DNA from: CAZNNH01 sp964574335
Lineage (GTDB): Bacteria > Acidobacteriota > Vicinamibacteria > Fen-336
DNA: 16,095 bases
Assembly (NCBI GenBank): GCA_964574335.1
Contig: CAZNNH010000142.1
Location: 1-16,095, forward strand
Direction of reading: 5' to 3'
Shown: positions 4,183 through 11,088 of the stretch, one piece after another
Numbering within the stretch: position 1 is the first letter of the stretch
Layout of the letters: each line of letters opens with the position of its first letter
Program-made: the position numbers and the translations under genes
The notes under the pieces: model-generated
What the model was told of the DNA's origin: nothing
Databases searched by the model: none
What the model saw: only the letters and a program-made list of their open reading frames with translations

Positions 4183-6078
4183 GTGAGCCGCCGTTTCCGG
4201 CTCGCGGTGGCCAGCGGGAAGGGGGGGACCGGGAAGACCACGCTCGCCACCAGCCTGGCCACCGTGCTGGCCGAGGACGGGAGGAGCATCGGCTACGTCG
4301 ACTGCGACGTGGAGGAGCCCAACGGGCATTTGTTCCTCGCACCGAGCCTGCAGTGGAGGCGTGTCGTCACCACATCGGTCCCCGAGGTGGACGAGAGCCG
4401 CTGCAACCGGTGCGGCGCCTGCGGGGCGGCGTGCCGCTTCTCGGCGATCGTCCCGCTGCCGAACCGGGTGCTGACCTTCCCCAAGCTCTGTCACGGCTGT
4501 GGTGGCTGCGTGCTCGCCTGCAAGGAGCAGGCGATCCGCGAGGTCCCGCGGGCCATCGGCGTCGTCGAGGGAGGTGTCTCCGGCCCGCTCGGCTTCGCGC
4601 ACGGCCGGCTCGACGTGGGGGAGGCGATGGCTCCTCCCCTGATCCGCGCCCTGCTCGAGGCGGTACCGCAGCGGGAGACGCTGGTGCTGGACGCGCCGCC
4701 GGGGACGTCGTGCCCGGTCATCGCTTCGATCCAGACCGCCGACGCTGTGCTCTTGGTCACCGAGCCCACCCCCTTCGGCCTCAACGATCTGGCCCTGGCC
4801 GTCGACACCGTGCGCGCCCTCGGTTTGCCCTGCGGCGTGGCCGTCAACCGCGCCGGTTGCGGGGACAACGACACCTACGACTACTGCGCCCGGGAGGGCA
4901 TCCCCATCCTCTTCGAGGTCCCCAACGACCGGCGGATCGCCCGTGCCTACTCGCGGGGGGAGCTGGCGGTTCGCGCCCTTCCCGAGCTGCGGTCGGGCCT
5001 CCTCGAGCTGTTCGAGAAGCTCCGGGCGCTGGCTGCCGAGGCCCCGAGACGGGATCTCAGGCCCCGGCGGGTCACCGTCGCGCCGGGCGAGGCCGGATCG
5101 GACCTTCCCTCGGTCCCTCTCCCGCTCGGGCGGACCCAGAAGACGCCGGAGCTGGTGGTGGTCAGCGGCAAGGGCGGCACCGGCAAGACCAGCATCACGG
5201 CCTCGCTTGCAGCGCTTTTCCACCAGGTCGCGATCGCCGACTGCGACGTCGACGCCGCCGACCTCCACCTGGTGCTGGAGCCGACGGTGCTGTGCCGCTT
5301 CCCGTTCGTGGGGGGAAAGACGGCGCTTCTGGATCCCAAGCGCTGCAGCGGCTGCGGCGCCTGCGCCGATCACTGCCGCTTCGGGGCCATCCGGACCCCG
5401 GAGACCGGATCGACCGCGAGCTACGAGGTGGACCCCGTCGCCTGCGAGGGCTGTGGCGTCTGCGTCGACGTCTGCCCGGAGCAGGCGGTGGCGCTGGCGC
5501 CCACCATCGACGGGCAGTGGTTCGTCTCCGAGACCCGTTACGGCCCGATGGCGCACGCGCGGCTGGGGATCGCCGAGCCCAACAGCGGCAAGCTGGTCTC
5601 GCTGGTGCGACAGGAGGCCAGGGCGCTCTCGGTCTCGAAGGGGCGCGAGCTGCTGATCTGCGACGGCCCGCCTGGCATCGGCTGCCCGGTGATCGCGTCG
5701 GTGGCCGGCGCCCGGCTGGCGCTGATCGTCACCGAGCCGACGCTCTCGGGGCTCCACGACCTGAGACGCATCGCGGACCTGTGCCGGCAGCTCGCGGTGG
5801 AGGCGGCGGTCTGCATCAACAAGGCGGACATCAACCCTGAGGTCTCAAACCAGATCGAGGCCGAAGCCGCGGCGCGGGAGATCCCGGTGCTGGGCCGCAT
5901 CCGCTACGACGAGGCCGTGACTGCGGCCCAGGTGAGGCGGCTGGCCGTGGTGGAGCTCGGTGCCGGCCCCGCCGCCCACGACATCCAGGCCCTGTGGGCG
6001 CGCCTGAAGGACGCCCTGGGCCAGTCGCCGAGGCCGGCGCGGCTCCCGGTCCCCGGCGTGCCTCTCCTGCGAGGTTGA
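4183..6078 (+). CDS. Tandem fusion of two MinD-superfamily P-loop ATPases, each with an inserted 2x[4Fe-4S] ferredoxin domain
   Basis: A 631-residue protein made of two complete copies of a unit normally encoded as a single protein of about 290 residues. Copy 1 (about 1-285) has the deviant Walker A GKGGTGKT at 12-19, then ferredoxin motifs CNRCGACGAAC (C74, 77, 80, 84) and CHGCGGCVLAC (C103, 106, 109, 113). Copy 2 (about 322-620) has GKGGTGKT at 329-336, CSGCGACADHC (C388, 391, 394, 398) and CEGCGVCVDVC (C421, 424, 427, 431). Both keep the APPGTSCPVI / GPPGIGCPVI switch-II segment. All 16 cluster cysteines are intact, so both halves look active. A linker of about 35 residues joins them without a stop or frame change. 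The start is GTG 4183, after GAGG; the frame is open further upstream but overlaps the NifX gene. In Desulfovibrio ORP loci two such ATPases are separate genes. Confidence 0.92.
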   Translation: MSRRFRLAVASGKGGTGKTTLATSLATVLAEDGRSIGYVDCDVEEPNGHLFLAPSLQWRRVVTTSVPEVDESRCNRCGACGAACRFSAIVPLPNRVLTFPKLCHGCGGCVLACKEQAIREVPRAIGVVEGGVSGPLGFAHGRLDVGEAMAPPLIRALLEAVPQRETLVLDAPPGTSCPVIASIQTADAVLLVTEPTPFGLNDLALAVDTVRALGLPCGVAVNRAGCGDNDTYDYCAREGIPILFEVPNDRRIARAYSRGELAVRALPELRSGLLELFEKLRALAAEAPRRDLRPRRVTVAPGEAGSDLPSVPLPLGRTQKTPELVVVSGKGGTGKTSITASLAALFHQVAIADCDVDAADLHLVLEPTVLCRFPFVGGKTALLDPKRCSGCGACADHCRFGAIRTPETGSTASYEVDPVACEGCGVCVDVCPEQAVALAPTIDGQWFVSETRYGPMAHARLGIAEPNSGKLVSLVRQEARALSVSKGRELLICDGPPGIGCPVIASVAGARLALIVTEPTLSGLHDLRRIADLCRQLAVEAAVCINKADINPEVSNQIEAEAAAREIPVLGRIRYDEAVTAAQVRRLAVVELGAGPAAHDIQALWARLKDALGQSPRPARLPVPGVPLLRG

Positions 6079-6082
6079 CGAG

Positions 6083-7339
6083 ATGACCGAACACGAGACG
6101 TGTCAGAGCTGCGGCGAGAAGGAGTCCTCGGCCGGCGCGCCGGAGGCGGCCCCTGGGGGAAAGGACTCGGCGCTTTCGTCACGGATGTCCCGGATCCGCC
6201 ACAAGGTCGTGGTCCTGTCCGGCAAGGGCGGGGTGGGCAAGAGCACCGTGGCGGTAAACCTCGCCGTGGCCCTGGCCCTGGCTGGCAAGCGGGTCGGCCT
6301 CCTCGACGTCGATCTCCACGGCCCCAGCGTTCCCAAGATGCTCCACATCGAGGGGACGCCGGTCACCGGGCGTCCGGGCGCCTTGCTGCCGGTGGACGTC
6401 GCGGTCGGGAACGGGGCGCTCTGCGCGATGTCGCTTGGCCTCCTGTTGCGGGAGAGGGACGACGCCGTCATCTGGCGCGGTCCGATGAAGCACGGCGCGA
6501 TCAAGCAGCTCCTCAAGGACGTCGAGTGGGGCGATCTGGATTTCCTGGTCATCGACTCGCCGCCCGGGACCGGGGACGAGCCGCTGGCGGCGGCCCAGCT
6601 CCTCGACGGGGCCGACGGCGCGGTGGTGGTCACCACGCCCCAGGAGGTGGCGGTGCAGGACGTCCGCCGCTGCGTCGTCTTCTGCCGCCAGGTCGGCCTT
6701 CCCGTGTTGGGCGTGATCGAGAACATGAGCGGCCTTGTCTGTCCCCGTTGCGGAGAGTCTCTGGCGATCTTCGGCTCCGGTGGGGGGCGGGCCATGGCCG
6801 AGGAGATGGGCGTCCCCTACCTGGGGGCAATCCCGATCGATCCCGAGGTGGCGGCCTCCGGCGACTCCGGCAGCCCCGTCGTGTCGTCCCGGCCCGATTC
6901 CGAGGCCGCTCGGGCCCTCGGACGCCTGGCCCACGTGCTGCTCGACGGCGGCCCGAGCCCGACCGAGGAGCGCGCCCCACGCCGGGTCGACGGGTCGTCG
7001 ATGAGGATCGCCGTACCCGTCACCGACGGCGCCCTCGCGTCTCACTTCGGCCACTGCCACCGGTTCGCCCTCTTCGACGTGGAGCCGGACGGAAGGACGG
7101 TCGGCCAGCTCCAGTTCCTCGAGCCACCGCCCCACGAGCCCGGGACGTTCCCCAGGTGGCTGCACGAGCAGGGCGCCACCGTCATCATCGCCGGCGGGAT
7201 GGGCTCCCGGGCCCAGGAGCTGTTCGGCCAGAGCGGGATCCGGGTGGTGGTGGGGGCCTCGGGAGGCGCGCCCGAGGCGATCGTGAGGGACTTCCTCGAC
7301 GGTCGCCTCGAAACCGGCGCCAACGTCTGCGATCACTAG
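6083..7339 (+). CDS. Mrp/NBP35-type Fe-S carrier ATPase fused to a C-terminal ORP/NifX domain
   Basis: A 418-residue fusion. Residues about 36-290 are an Mrp/NBP35 ATPase: Walker A GKGGVGKS (47-54), DVDLHGPSVPKM, DSPPGTGDE and the cluster-bridging CPRC (C220, C223). Mrp proteins bind a [4Fe-4S] cluster between subunits and deliver it to targets. Residues 307-418 form a NifX/orange-protein domain starting MRIAVPVTDGALASHFGHCH and ending with GAPEAIVRDFLDGRLETG. The N-terminus carries another CxxC (C7, C10). MrpORP fusions are known in Desulfovibrio, where they act with the orange protein. The start ATG follows GAGG, 4 nt after the previous stop. It probably loads or transfers clusters for the small NifX-like proteins of this operon. 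Confidence 0.92.
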   Translation: MTEHETCQSCGEKESSAGAPEAAPGGKDSALSSRMSRIRHKVVVLSGKGGVGKSTVAVNLAVALALAGKRVGLLDVDLHGPSVPKMLHIEGTPVTGRPGALLPVDVAVGNGALCAMSLGLLLRERDDAVIWRGPMKHGAIKQLLKDVEWGDLDFLVIDSPPGTGDEPLAAAQLLDGADGAVVVTTPQEVAVQDVRRCVVFCRQVGLPVLGVIENMSGLVCPRCGESLAIFGSGGGRAMAEEMGVPYLGAIPIDPEVAASGDSGSPVVSSRPDSEAARALGRLAHVLLDGGPSPTEERAPRRVDGSSMRIAVPVTDGALASHFGHCHRFALFDVEPDGRTVGQLQFLEPPPHEPGTFPRWLHEQGATVIIAGGMGSRAQELFGQSGIRVVVGASGGAPEAIVRDFLDGRLETGANVCDH

Positions 7340-7348
7340 GAGCCGACC

Positions 7349-7582
7349 ATGCCCACCTACGTCTACGACTGCCCGAGATGCGGTCGCTTCGAGACCCGCC
7401 AGCCGATCACGGAGCCGGCCCTCGCGGCCTGTCCGACCTGCGGCGAGCCGGTCGAGCGCCAGATCGCGGGGGGGACGAGCATCATCATTAAGGGGAGCGA
7501 CGCGGCTCCCTCCAGTCGGTGCGAGAGGGAGGTTCCCTGCTGCGGTCGCGCGACCCGGTGTGACCGGCCGCCATGCGAGTGA
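7349..7582 (+). CDS. FmdB-family zinc-ribbon protein with Cys-rich tail
   Basis: A 77-residue protein. Residues 1-46 are the FmdB/putative regulatory zinc ribbon: MPTYVYDCPRCGRFE with CPRC (C8, C11) and CPTC (C28, C31). The rest carries five further cysteines (58, 64, 65, 71, 76) in a short basic tail, unusual for this family and perhaps a second metal site. AGGAG lies 6 nt before the ATG, and the gene begins 9 nt after the Mrp-ORP stop. Its end overlaps the next gene by 10 nt. FmdB-type proteins were first noted beside amidase/formamidase genes; their role is unclear, and regulation or metal delivery are both possible. Confidence 0.85.
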   Translation: MPTYVYDCPRCGRFETRQPITEPALAACPTCGEPVERQIAGGTSIIIKGSDAAPSSRCEREVPCCGRATRCDRPPCE

Positions 7583-8022
7583 CGACCGTGGCGGCCGCGG
7601 ACCAGGCCACTCTCGACTCGATGGTGGCCGCCGAGCATCCTCACTGCCTCATGTGCGGCGGCGCCAACCGCTTCGGCATGGGGCTCCGGTTCATGGTCCA
7701 GGCCGACGGGTCGGTCCTGGCTACCTTCCCCTGCCAGCCGTTCCTGCAGAGCTACCCGGAGACCCTTCACGGTGGCGTGATCGCGGCGCTGCTCGACGCC
7801 GCCATGACCAACGCCCTCTTCTCGATCGGCGTGGTTGCGGTGACGGCGGAGCTGACGGTCCGCTTCCTGGCTCCGGTGAGCCTGGGCCAGACGGTGCGGG
7901 TGCGGGCGGCGATCGAGAGCGGCAAGGCGCACCCCCTGTACCATCTGAGCGCCGAGCTTCGGCAGGGCGACAGGCAGGTGGCTCGGGCCACCGCCAAGTT
8001 CCTGGTCAAGGGGTGCGTCTAG
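7573..8022 (+). CDS. PaaI-like hotdog-fold thioesterase
   Basis: A 149-residue single-hotdog protein. The N-terminus has HPHCLMCGGANRFGMGLRF, then the active-site helix segment ETLHGGVIAALLDAAMT (His66-Gly-Gly, Asp75) and the strand TAELTVRFLAPVSLGQTV, all typical of PaaI-family acyl-CoA thioesterases. It would hydrolyse an acyl-CoA or similar thioester in the cytoplasm; the substrate is unknown. The ATG overlaps the end of the FmdB gene in another frame, and the TAG is directly followed by the NifU start. Its place in a metal-sulfur operon is not explained by any known pathway. It could be a passenger, or act on a thioester or persulfide-like intermediate (speculative). Confidence 0.88.
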   Translation: MRVTTVAAADQATLDSMVAAEHPHCLMCGGANRFGMGLRFMVQADGSVLATFPCQPFLQSYPETLHGGVIAALLDAAMTNALFSIGVVAVTAELTVRFLAPVSLGQTVRVRAAIESGKAHPLYHLSAELRQGDRQVARATAKFLVKGCV

Positions 8023-8457
8023 ATGGCCACGGAGGATTCGCGACAGCCGGCCGGGCCGGTGCTGCTCTACAACGAGGTCGTTCTCGACCACTTCACGAAC
8101 CCCAGGAACGTGGGCGAGCTGGCCGAGGGCGAGACCGACGGCTTCGCGGTGATCGGGGACCCGTCCTGCGGCGACCAGATGTCGCTCTGGATCGCGGTGC
8201 GCAACGGTCGGATCGCCCGGATCGCCTTCAAGTCCTTTGGCTGCCCGGGCGCCATCGCCACCAGCAGCATGCTCACCTCGCTGGCCGAGGGGAGGACCGT
8301 CGAGGCCGCTTCCCGTCTCACCGACGACGACGTCGTCGAGGCCCTGGGGGGGATCCCCGAGAGGAAGCGGCACTGCTCGCTCTTGGGGGTGCGTGCGCTG
8401 CGCGCTGCGCTGCGGGACTTCGAGCAGCGCTCGAGCGCGAGCGAGAGACGGCCTTGA
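8023..8457 (+). CDS. NifU N-terminal/IscU-like iron-sulfur cluster scaffold protein
   Basis: A 144-residue scaffold of IscU/NifU-N type. The three cluster-ligand cysteines are all present: C49 in GDPSCGDQM (with Asp51), C74 in SFGCPGAIATSSM, and C118 in RKRHCSLLG. YNEVVLDHFTNPRNVGEL near the N-terminus is also diagnostic. It would accept sulfur from the following cysteine desulfurase and build a transient Fe-S cluster. The ATG directly abuts the previous stop, and its TGA overlaps the TTG start of the desulfurase by 4 nt, so scaffold and desulfurase are coupled. No NifU C-terminal domain or ferredoxin insert is present. Confidence 0.93.
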   Translation: MATEDSRQPAGPVLLYNEVVLDHFTNPRNVGELAEGETDGFAVIGDPSCGDQMSLWIAVRNGRIARIAFKSFGCPGAIATSSMLTSLAEGRTVEAASRLTDDDVVEALGGIPERKRHCSLLGVRALRAALRDFEQRSSASERRP

Positions 8458-9638
8458 TCTACCTCGACCACAACGCCACCACTCCGCTCGATCCTCGGGT
8501 GCTGGACGTCATGCTCCCGTACCTTCGCGAGCGCTGGGGCAACCCCTCGAGCCCGCACCGCTTCGGCCAGGAGGTCCGCCTCGTGGTCGAGGACGCGCGG
8601 GGGTGCCTGGCGGGGTTGCTGGGGTATCAGGCTCGCGAGCTCCTCTTCTGCGCGAGCGGCACCGAGGCCGACAACCTCGCCCTGCGCGGCGTGGCCGCCG
8701 CGCTCCGGTCACGCGGCCGGCACATCGTGACCACCACCATCGAGCACCATGCGGTGCTGGCCACCTGCCGCGCTCTCGAGAGGGACGGCTTCCGGGTCAC
8801 CTACCTTCCGGTGAGTCGAGAGGGTGTGGTGGACGTGGAGGCGCTGGCCAGAAGCCTCGGTCGCGAGACCATCCTGGTCTCGGTGATGCACGCCAACAAC
8901 GAGACCGGCGTGATCCAGCCGATCCAGGAGATCGCGGCCCTCACCCGGGGGCGCGGCATCCTGCTCCACACCGACGCGGTGCAGACGGCGGGCAAGCTGC
9001 CGGTCCGGCTCGGCGAGCTCGGCGCCGACCTGGTGACCCTCTCGGCGCACAAGCTGTACGGTCCCAAGGGCGCGGCCGCTCTCGTGGTCCGCGTGGGGAC
9101 GTCGCTCCAGCCGATCACCACGGGGGGCTCGCAGGAGCTGGGCCTCCGCGCCGGGACCGAGAACGTGGCCGGGATCGTGGGGCTGGCGGCGGCGGCGGCG
9201 GCGGTGAGCCTCGAGGAGGTCGAGGCCGAAGGCCGGAGGCTCGCGGCGCTGCGGGACCGGCTGGAGGCCGAGGTCGTCTCGGCGATCCGGGACGTGAAGA
9301 TCAACGGGGCCGGTGCGCCCCGGGTCCCGAACACCACCAACCTGACCTTCGCCGGCGTCGACGGCGAGTCCGTTGTCCTCGGGCTCGACCTCCGCGGGAT
9401 CTGCGTCTCCACCGGCTCAGCGTGCGCTACCGGAGAGCCGGAGCCCTCCCACGTGCTGCTGGCCATGGGTCTCTCGCCGCACCAGGCGCAAGGGGCAGTG
9501 AGGCTGTCGCTGGGCCGCGAGACACGCCCCGAGCACGTCGGCCTGGTGGTGGAGGCTCTGGTGCAGACCGTGGAACGGCTGCGGCGCGTCTCGAGCCTGG
9601 CTCAGCCAGCGGCACCGCGGGTCAGCCGGGAGGCGTGA
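8454..9638 (+). CDS. Cysteine desulfurase, NifS/IscS family
   Basis: A 394-residue PLP enzyme starting with a TTG codon (reading YLDHNATTPLDPRVL). It takes sulfur from L-cysteine as an enzyme persulfide. Key residues: His98/His99 in the IEHHAV segment, SAHKLYGPKG with the PLP lysine at 200, and the mobile-loop cysteine C324 in STGSACATGEPEPSHVL. Group I (NifS/IscS) features and length fit. TTG 8454 is forced: it lies four bases before the NifU stop (TTGA overlap), and the conserved YLDHNATT begins two residues later. No ribosome site is obvious, so translation probably couples to the NifU gene. With a selenoprotein nearby it might also handle selenium, but that is only inference. Confidence 0.95.
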   Translation: MIYLDHNATTPLDPRVLDVMLPYLRERWGNPSSPHRFGQEVRLVVEDARGCLAGLLGYQARELLFCASGTEADNLALRGVAAALRSRGRHIVTTTIEHHAVLATCRALERDGFRVTYLPVSREGVVDVEALARSLGRETILVSVMHANNETGVIQPIQEIAALTRGRGILLHTDAVQTAGKLPVRLGELGADLVTLSAHKLYGPKGAAALVVRVGTSLQPITTGGSQELGLRAGTENVAGIVGLAAAAAAVSLEEVEAEGRRLAALRDRLEAEVVSAIRDVKINGAGAPRVPNTTNLTFAGVDGESVVLGLDLRGICVSTGSACATGEPEPSHVLLAMGLSPHQAQGAVRLSLGRETRPEHVGLVVEALVQTVERLRRVSSLAQPAAPRVSREA

Positions 9639-9643
9639 AGGCG

Positions 9644-10387
9644 ATGACCACCCTCACCTGGATCGTGGTCGGCGGCGTGGCGATGACGCTGATCTCGCTG
9701 GTGGGCGCCGTCACACTGCTGCTGAGCGAGTCGACCCAGAAGCGACTGGTGCGCCCGCTGGTGGCGTTCTCGGCCGGCTCGCTGCTGGGAGGCGCGCTGC
9801 TCCACATGATGCCGGCAGCGGAGCGGCGTCTCGGGGATGGGGTGACCGCCAACCTCTGGGTGCTGGCCGGGTTCGCGCTGTTCCTGGCCATCGAGCAGTT
9901 CCTGCACTGGCACCACTGTCACCGGGCCTCGGCCGATTGCCGCAAGCCGCTGACCTACCTGATCCTGATCGGCGACGGCCTGCACAACCTGCTGGGGGGC
10001 CTGGCGGTGGGCGCCGCCTTCGTCACCGACGTGGGGCTCGGCATCACCACCTGGCTGGCCGCCGCCGCCCACGAGGTCCCCCAGGAGCTGGGCGACTTCG
10101 GGGTGCTGGTCCACGGGGGCTGGTCGAGCCGGGGGGCGCTCTTGTTCAACCTCCTCTCCGCCTCGACCTTCCTGGTGGGCGGCGTCCTGGCCTTCGGGAT
10201 CTCGGCCCGCTTCGACACCTCGTGGCTGCTGGGCTTCGCCGCCGGCAACTTCCTCTACATCGGGGCCTCCGACCTGGTGCCCGAGGTGAACCGCCACCAC
10301 GACCTGGGGGTGGGGGCCCTGCACTTCCTGGCCTTCGTGCTGGGCGCGGGCCTGCTGGCCGCGCTACGGCTGGTTCACGGCGCCTGA
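9644..10387 (+). CDS. ZIP-family divalent metal transporter
   Basis: A 247-residue inner-membrane protein with about eight hydrophobic segments. The two metal-site helices are clear: IGDGLHNLLGGLAVGAAF (HN..G, His114) and AAHEVPQELGDFGVL (HExPxE, His143, Glu144, Glu148), the ZIP signature. A loop before TM4 carries HWHHCH (88-93) and C99, a likely metal-gathering region. It would import Zn2+ or another divalent metal. It is the last gene of the operon, 5 nt after the desulfurase stop. ATG 9644 is chosen (GGGAGG 10 nt upstream); a GTG three codons earlier, overlapping the previous stop, is possible but sits too close to that ribosome site. Confidence 0.93.
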   Translation: MTTLTWIVVGGVAMTLISLVGAVTLLLSESTQKRLVRPLVAFSAGSLLGGALLHMMPAAERRLGDGVTANLWVLAGFALFLAIEQFLHWHHCHRASADCRKPLTYLILIGDGLHNLLGGLAVGAAFVTDVGLGITTWLAAAAHEVPQELGDFGVLVHGGWSSRGALLFNLLSASTFLVGGVLAFGISARFDTSWLLGFAAGNFLYIGASDLVPEVNRHHDLGVGALHFLAFVLGAGLLAALRLVHGA

Positions 10388-10412
10388 CAAGACACCTCGC
10401 CGGAAGCCGGGC

Positions 10413-10700
10413 CTAGAGGCCATCGACCACTATCGCCCGCGACACCGTCGACTGCTCCCTGAGCGGTGCCAGCTCGAGGTACTCGGCCGAGGAGAAGCAG
10501 CGCCGCACCTGCTCGGATGACTCGAACTCGATGACGATCACTCGCTCCGGGTTCCAGTCACCCGACACCGGCTTGACCGCGCCACCCCGGACCAGGTATC
10601 GCCCACCGTGGGCTTCGACCACGGCGCGCACGCCGTCCACGTACCTGGCGTACAGGTGGGCGTCCCTGACCTCGATGTCAATGATCATGTAGACGGACAT
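10413..10700 (-). CDS. DUF1330-family protein
   Basis: A 95-residue dimeric alpha/beta-barrel-type protein of the DUF1330 family: MSVYMIIDIEVRDAHLYARY at the start, then VEAHGGRYLVRGG, VSGDWNPERVIVIEFES and the final AIVVDGL. No catalytic role is established for the family. It begins 10 nt after the stop of the small secreted-protein gene, with AGGGGG six nt before the ATG. It ends 25 nt from the ZIP gene stop (convergent). No clear terminator is visible in that short gap. Confidence 0.88.
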   Translation of the reverse strand: MSVYMIIDIEVRDAHLYARYVDGVRAVVEAHGGRYLVRGGAVKPVSGDWNPERVIVIEFESSEQVRRCFSSAEYLELAPLREQSTVSRAIVVDGL

Positions 10701-10710
10701 GGGAGGCCCC

Positions 10711-10956
10711 CTACGACTCGGTTGTCAGGATCCTGGTGCGAGCTTCCACCTGCAACGGTAGGCTCACCGCGGTGAGGCAGCCCCTTCGCACCTGCACGTG
10801 CTCCGCCACGGACCGAGGGAAGCCAACGCGAGGCCTTCTCCCGGTCGGGAGCAGACCGGACGGACGTGATCCACAATCCGAAGCCGCTGCACATCCCAGA
10901 GCCGTTCCCAGCACGAGCATCAACGCTGCGGCTGCGGCAACTTGACGCTTGCTCAT
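10711..10956 (-). CDS. Small secreted or lipoprotein-like protein of unknown function
   Basis: An 81-residue ORF starting MSKRQVAAAAALMLVLGTAL followed by GC, a plausible signal sequence (basic start, hydrophobic core) ending at a cysteine (C22). The lipobox (A-L-G-C) is not canonical. The remaining 59 residues (Cys at 28 and 59, several Arg) match nothing I recognise. ATG 10956 follows GGGTGAGCG, an acceptable ribosome site, and the DUF1330 gene follows within 10 nt. It might be a real short gene or the remnant of a longer lipoprotein gene. Confidence 0.45.
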   Translation of the reverse strand: MSKRQVAAAAALMLVLGTALGCAAASDCGSRPSGLLPTGRRPRVGFPRSVAEHVQVRRGCLTAVSLPLQVEARTRILTTES

Positions 10957-10963
10957 CGCTCAC

Positions 10964-11053
10964 CCGATCAGTATCGGAGCCGAAGTGGTCCGGAAGACGC
11001 TGCGAAGACAGTACTCTCTCACAGCCGGCGCGTCCCGCACAGTGTCGGACCAC
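10964..11053. promoter_or_regulatory. Divergent control region with two inverted repeats
   Basis: The 132 nt between the small secreted protein and GH51 genes contain CCGAT-CAGT-ATCGG (10964-10977), a perfect 5-bp palindrome overlapping the ribosome site of the minus-strand gene. They also contain an 8-bp inverted pair, GTGGTCCG (10985-10992) and CGGACCAC (11046-11053), 53 nt apart. Promoter boxes are not clear. The paired sites could serve one regulator bound to both halves. Confidence 0.35.
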
Positions 11054-11088
11054 ACCCGGCCTGGCAGGCGTGGTAGCCTGCCCCCGCA

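Noticed and set aside
4096..5757. A 553-codon open frame on the minus strand opposite the double ATPase gene
   Set aside because: The plus strand has motif-complete ATPases and ferredoxin sites; the minus frame shows no motif.
2975..7339. A nitrogen-fixation (nif) cluster
   Set aside because: NifX-like, NifU-like and NifS-like proteins are present, but no nifH, nifD, nifK, nifE, nifN or nifB radical-SAM gene; the context fits an orange-protein type locus better.
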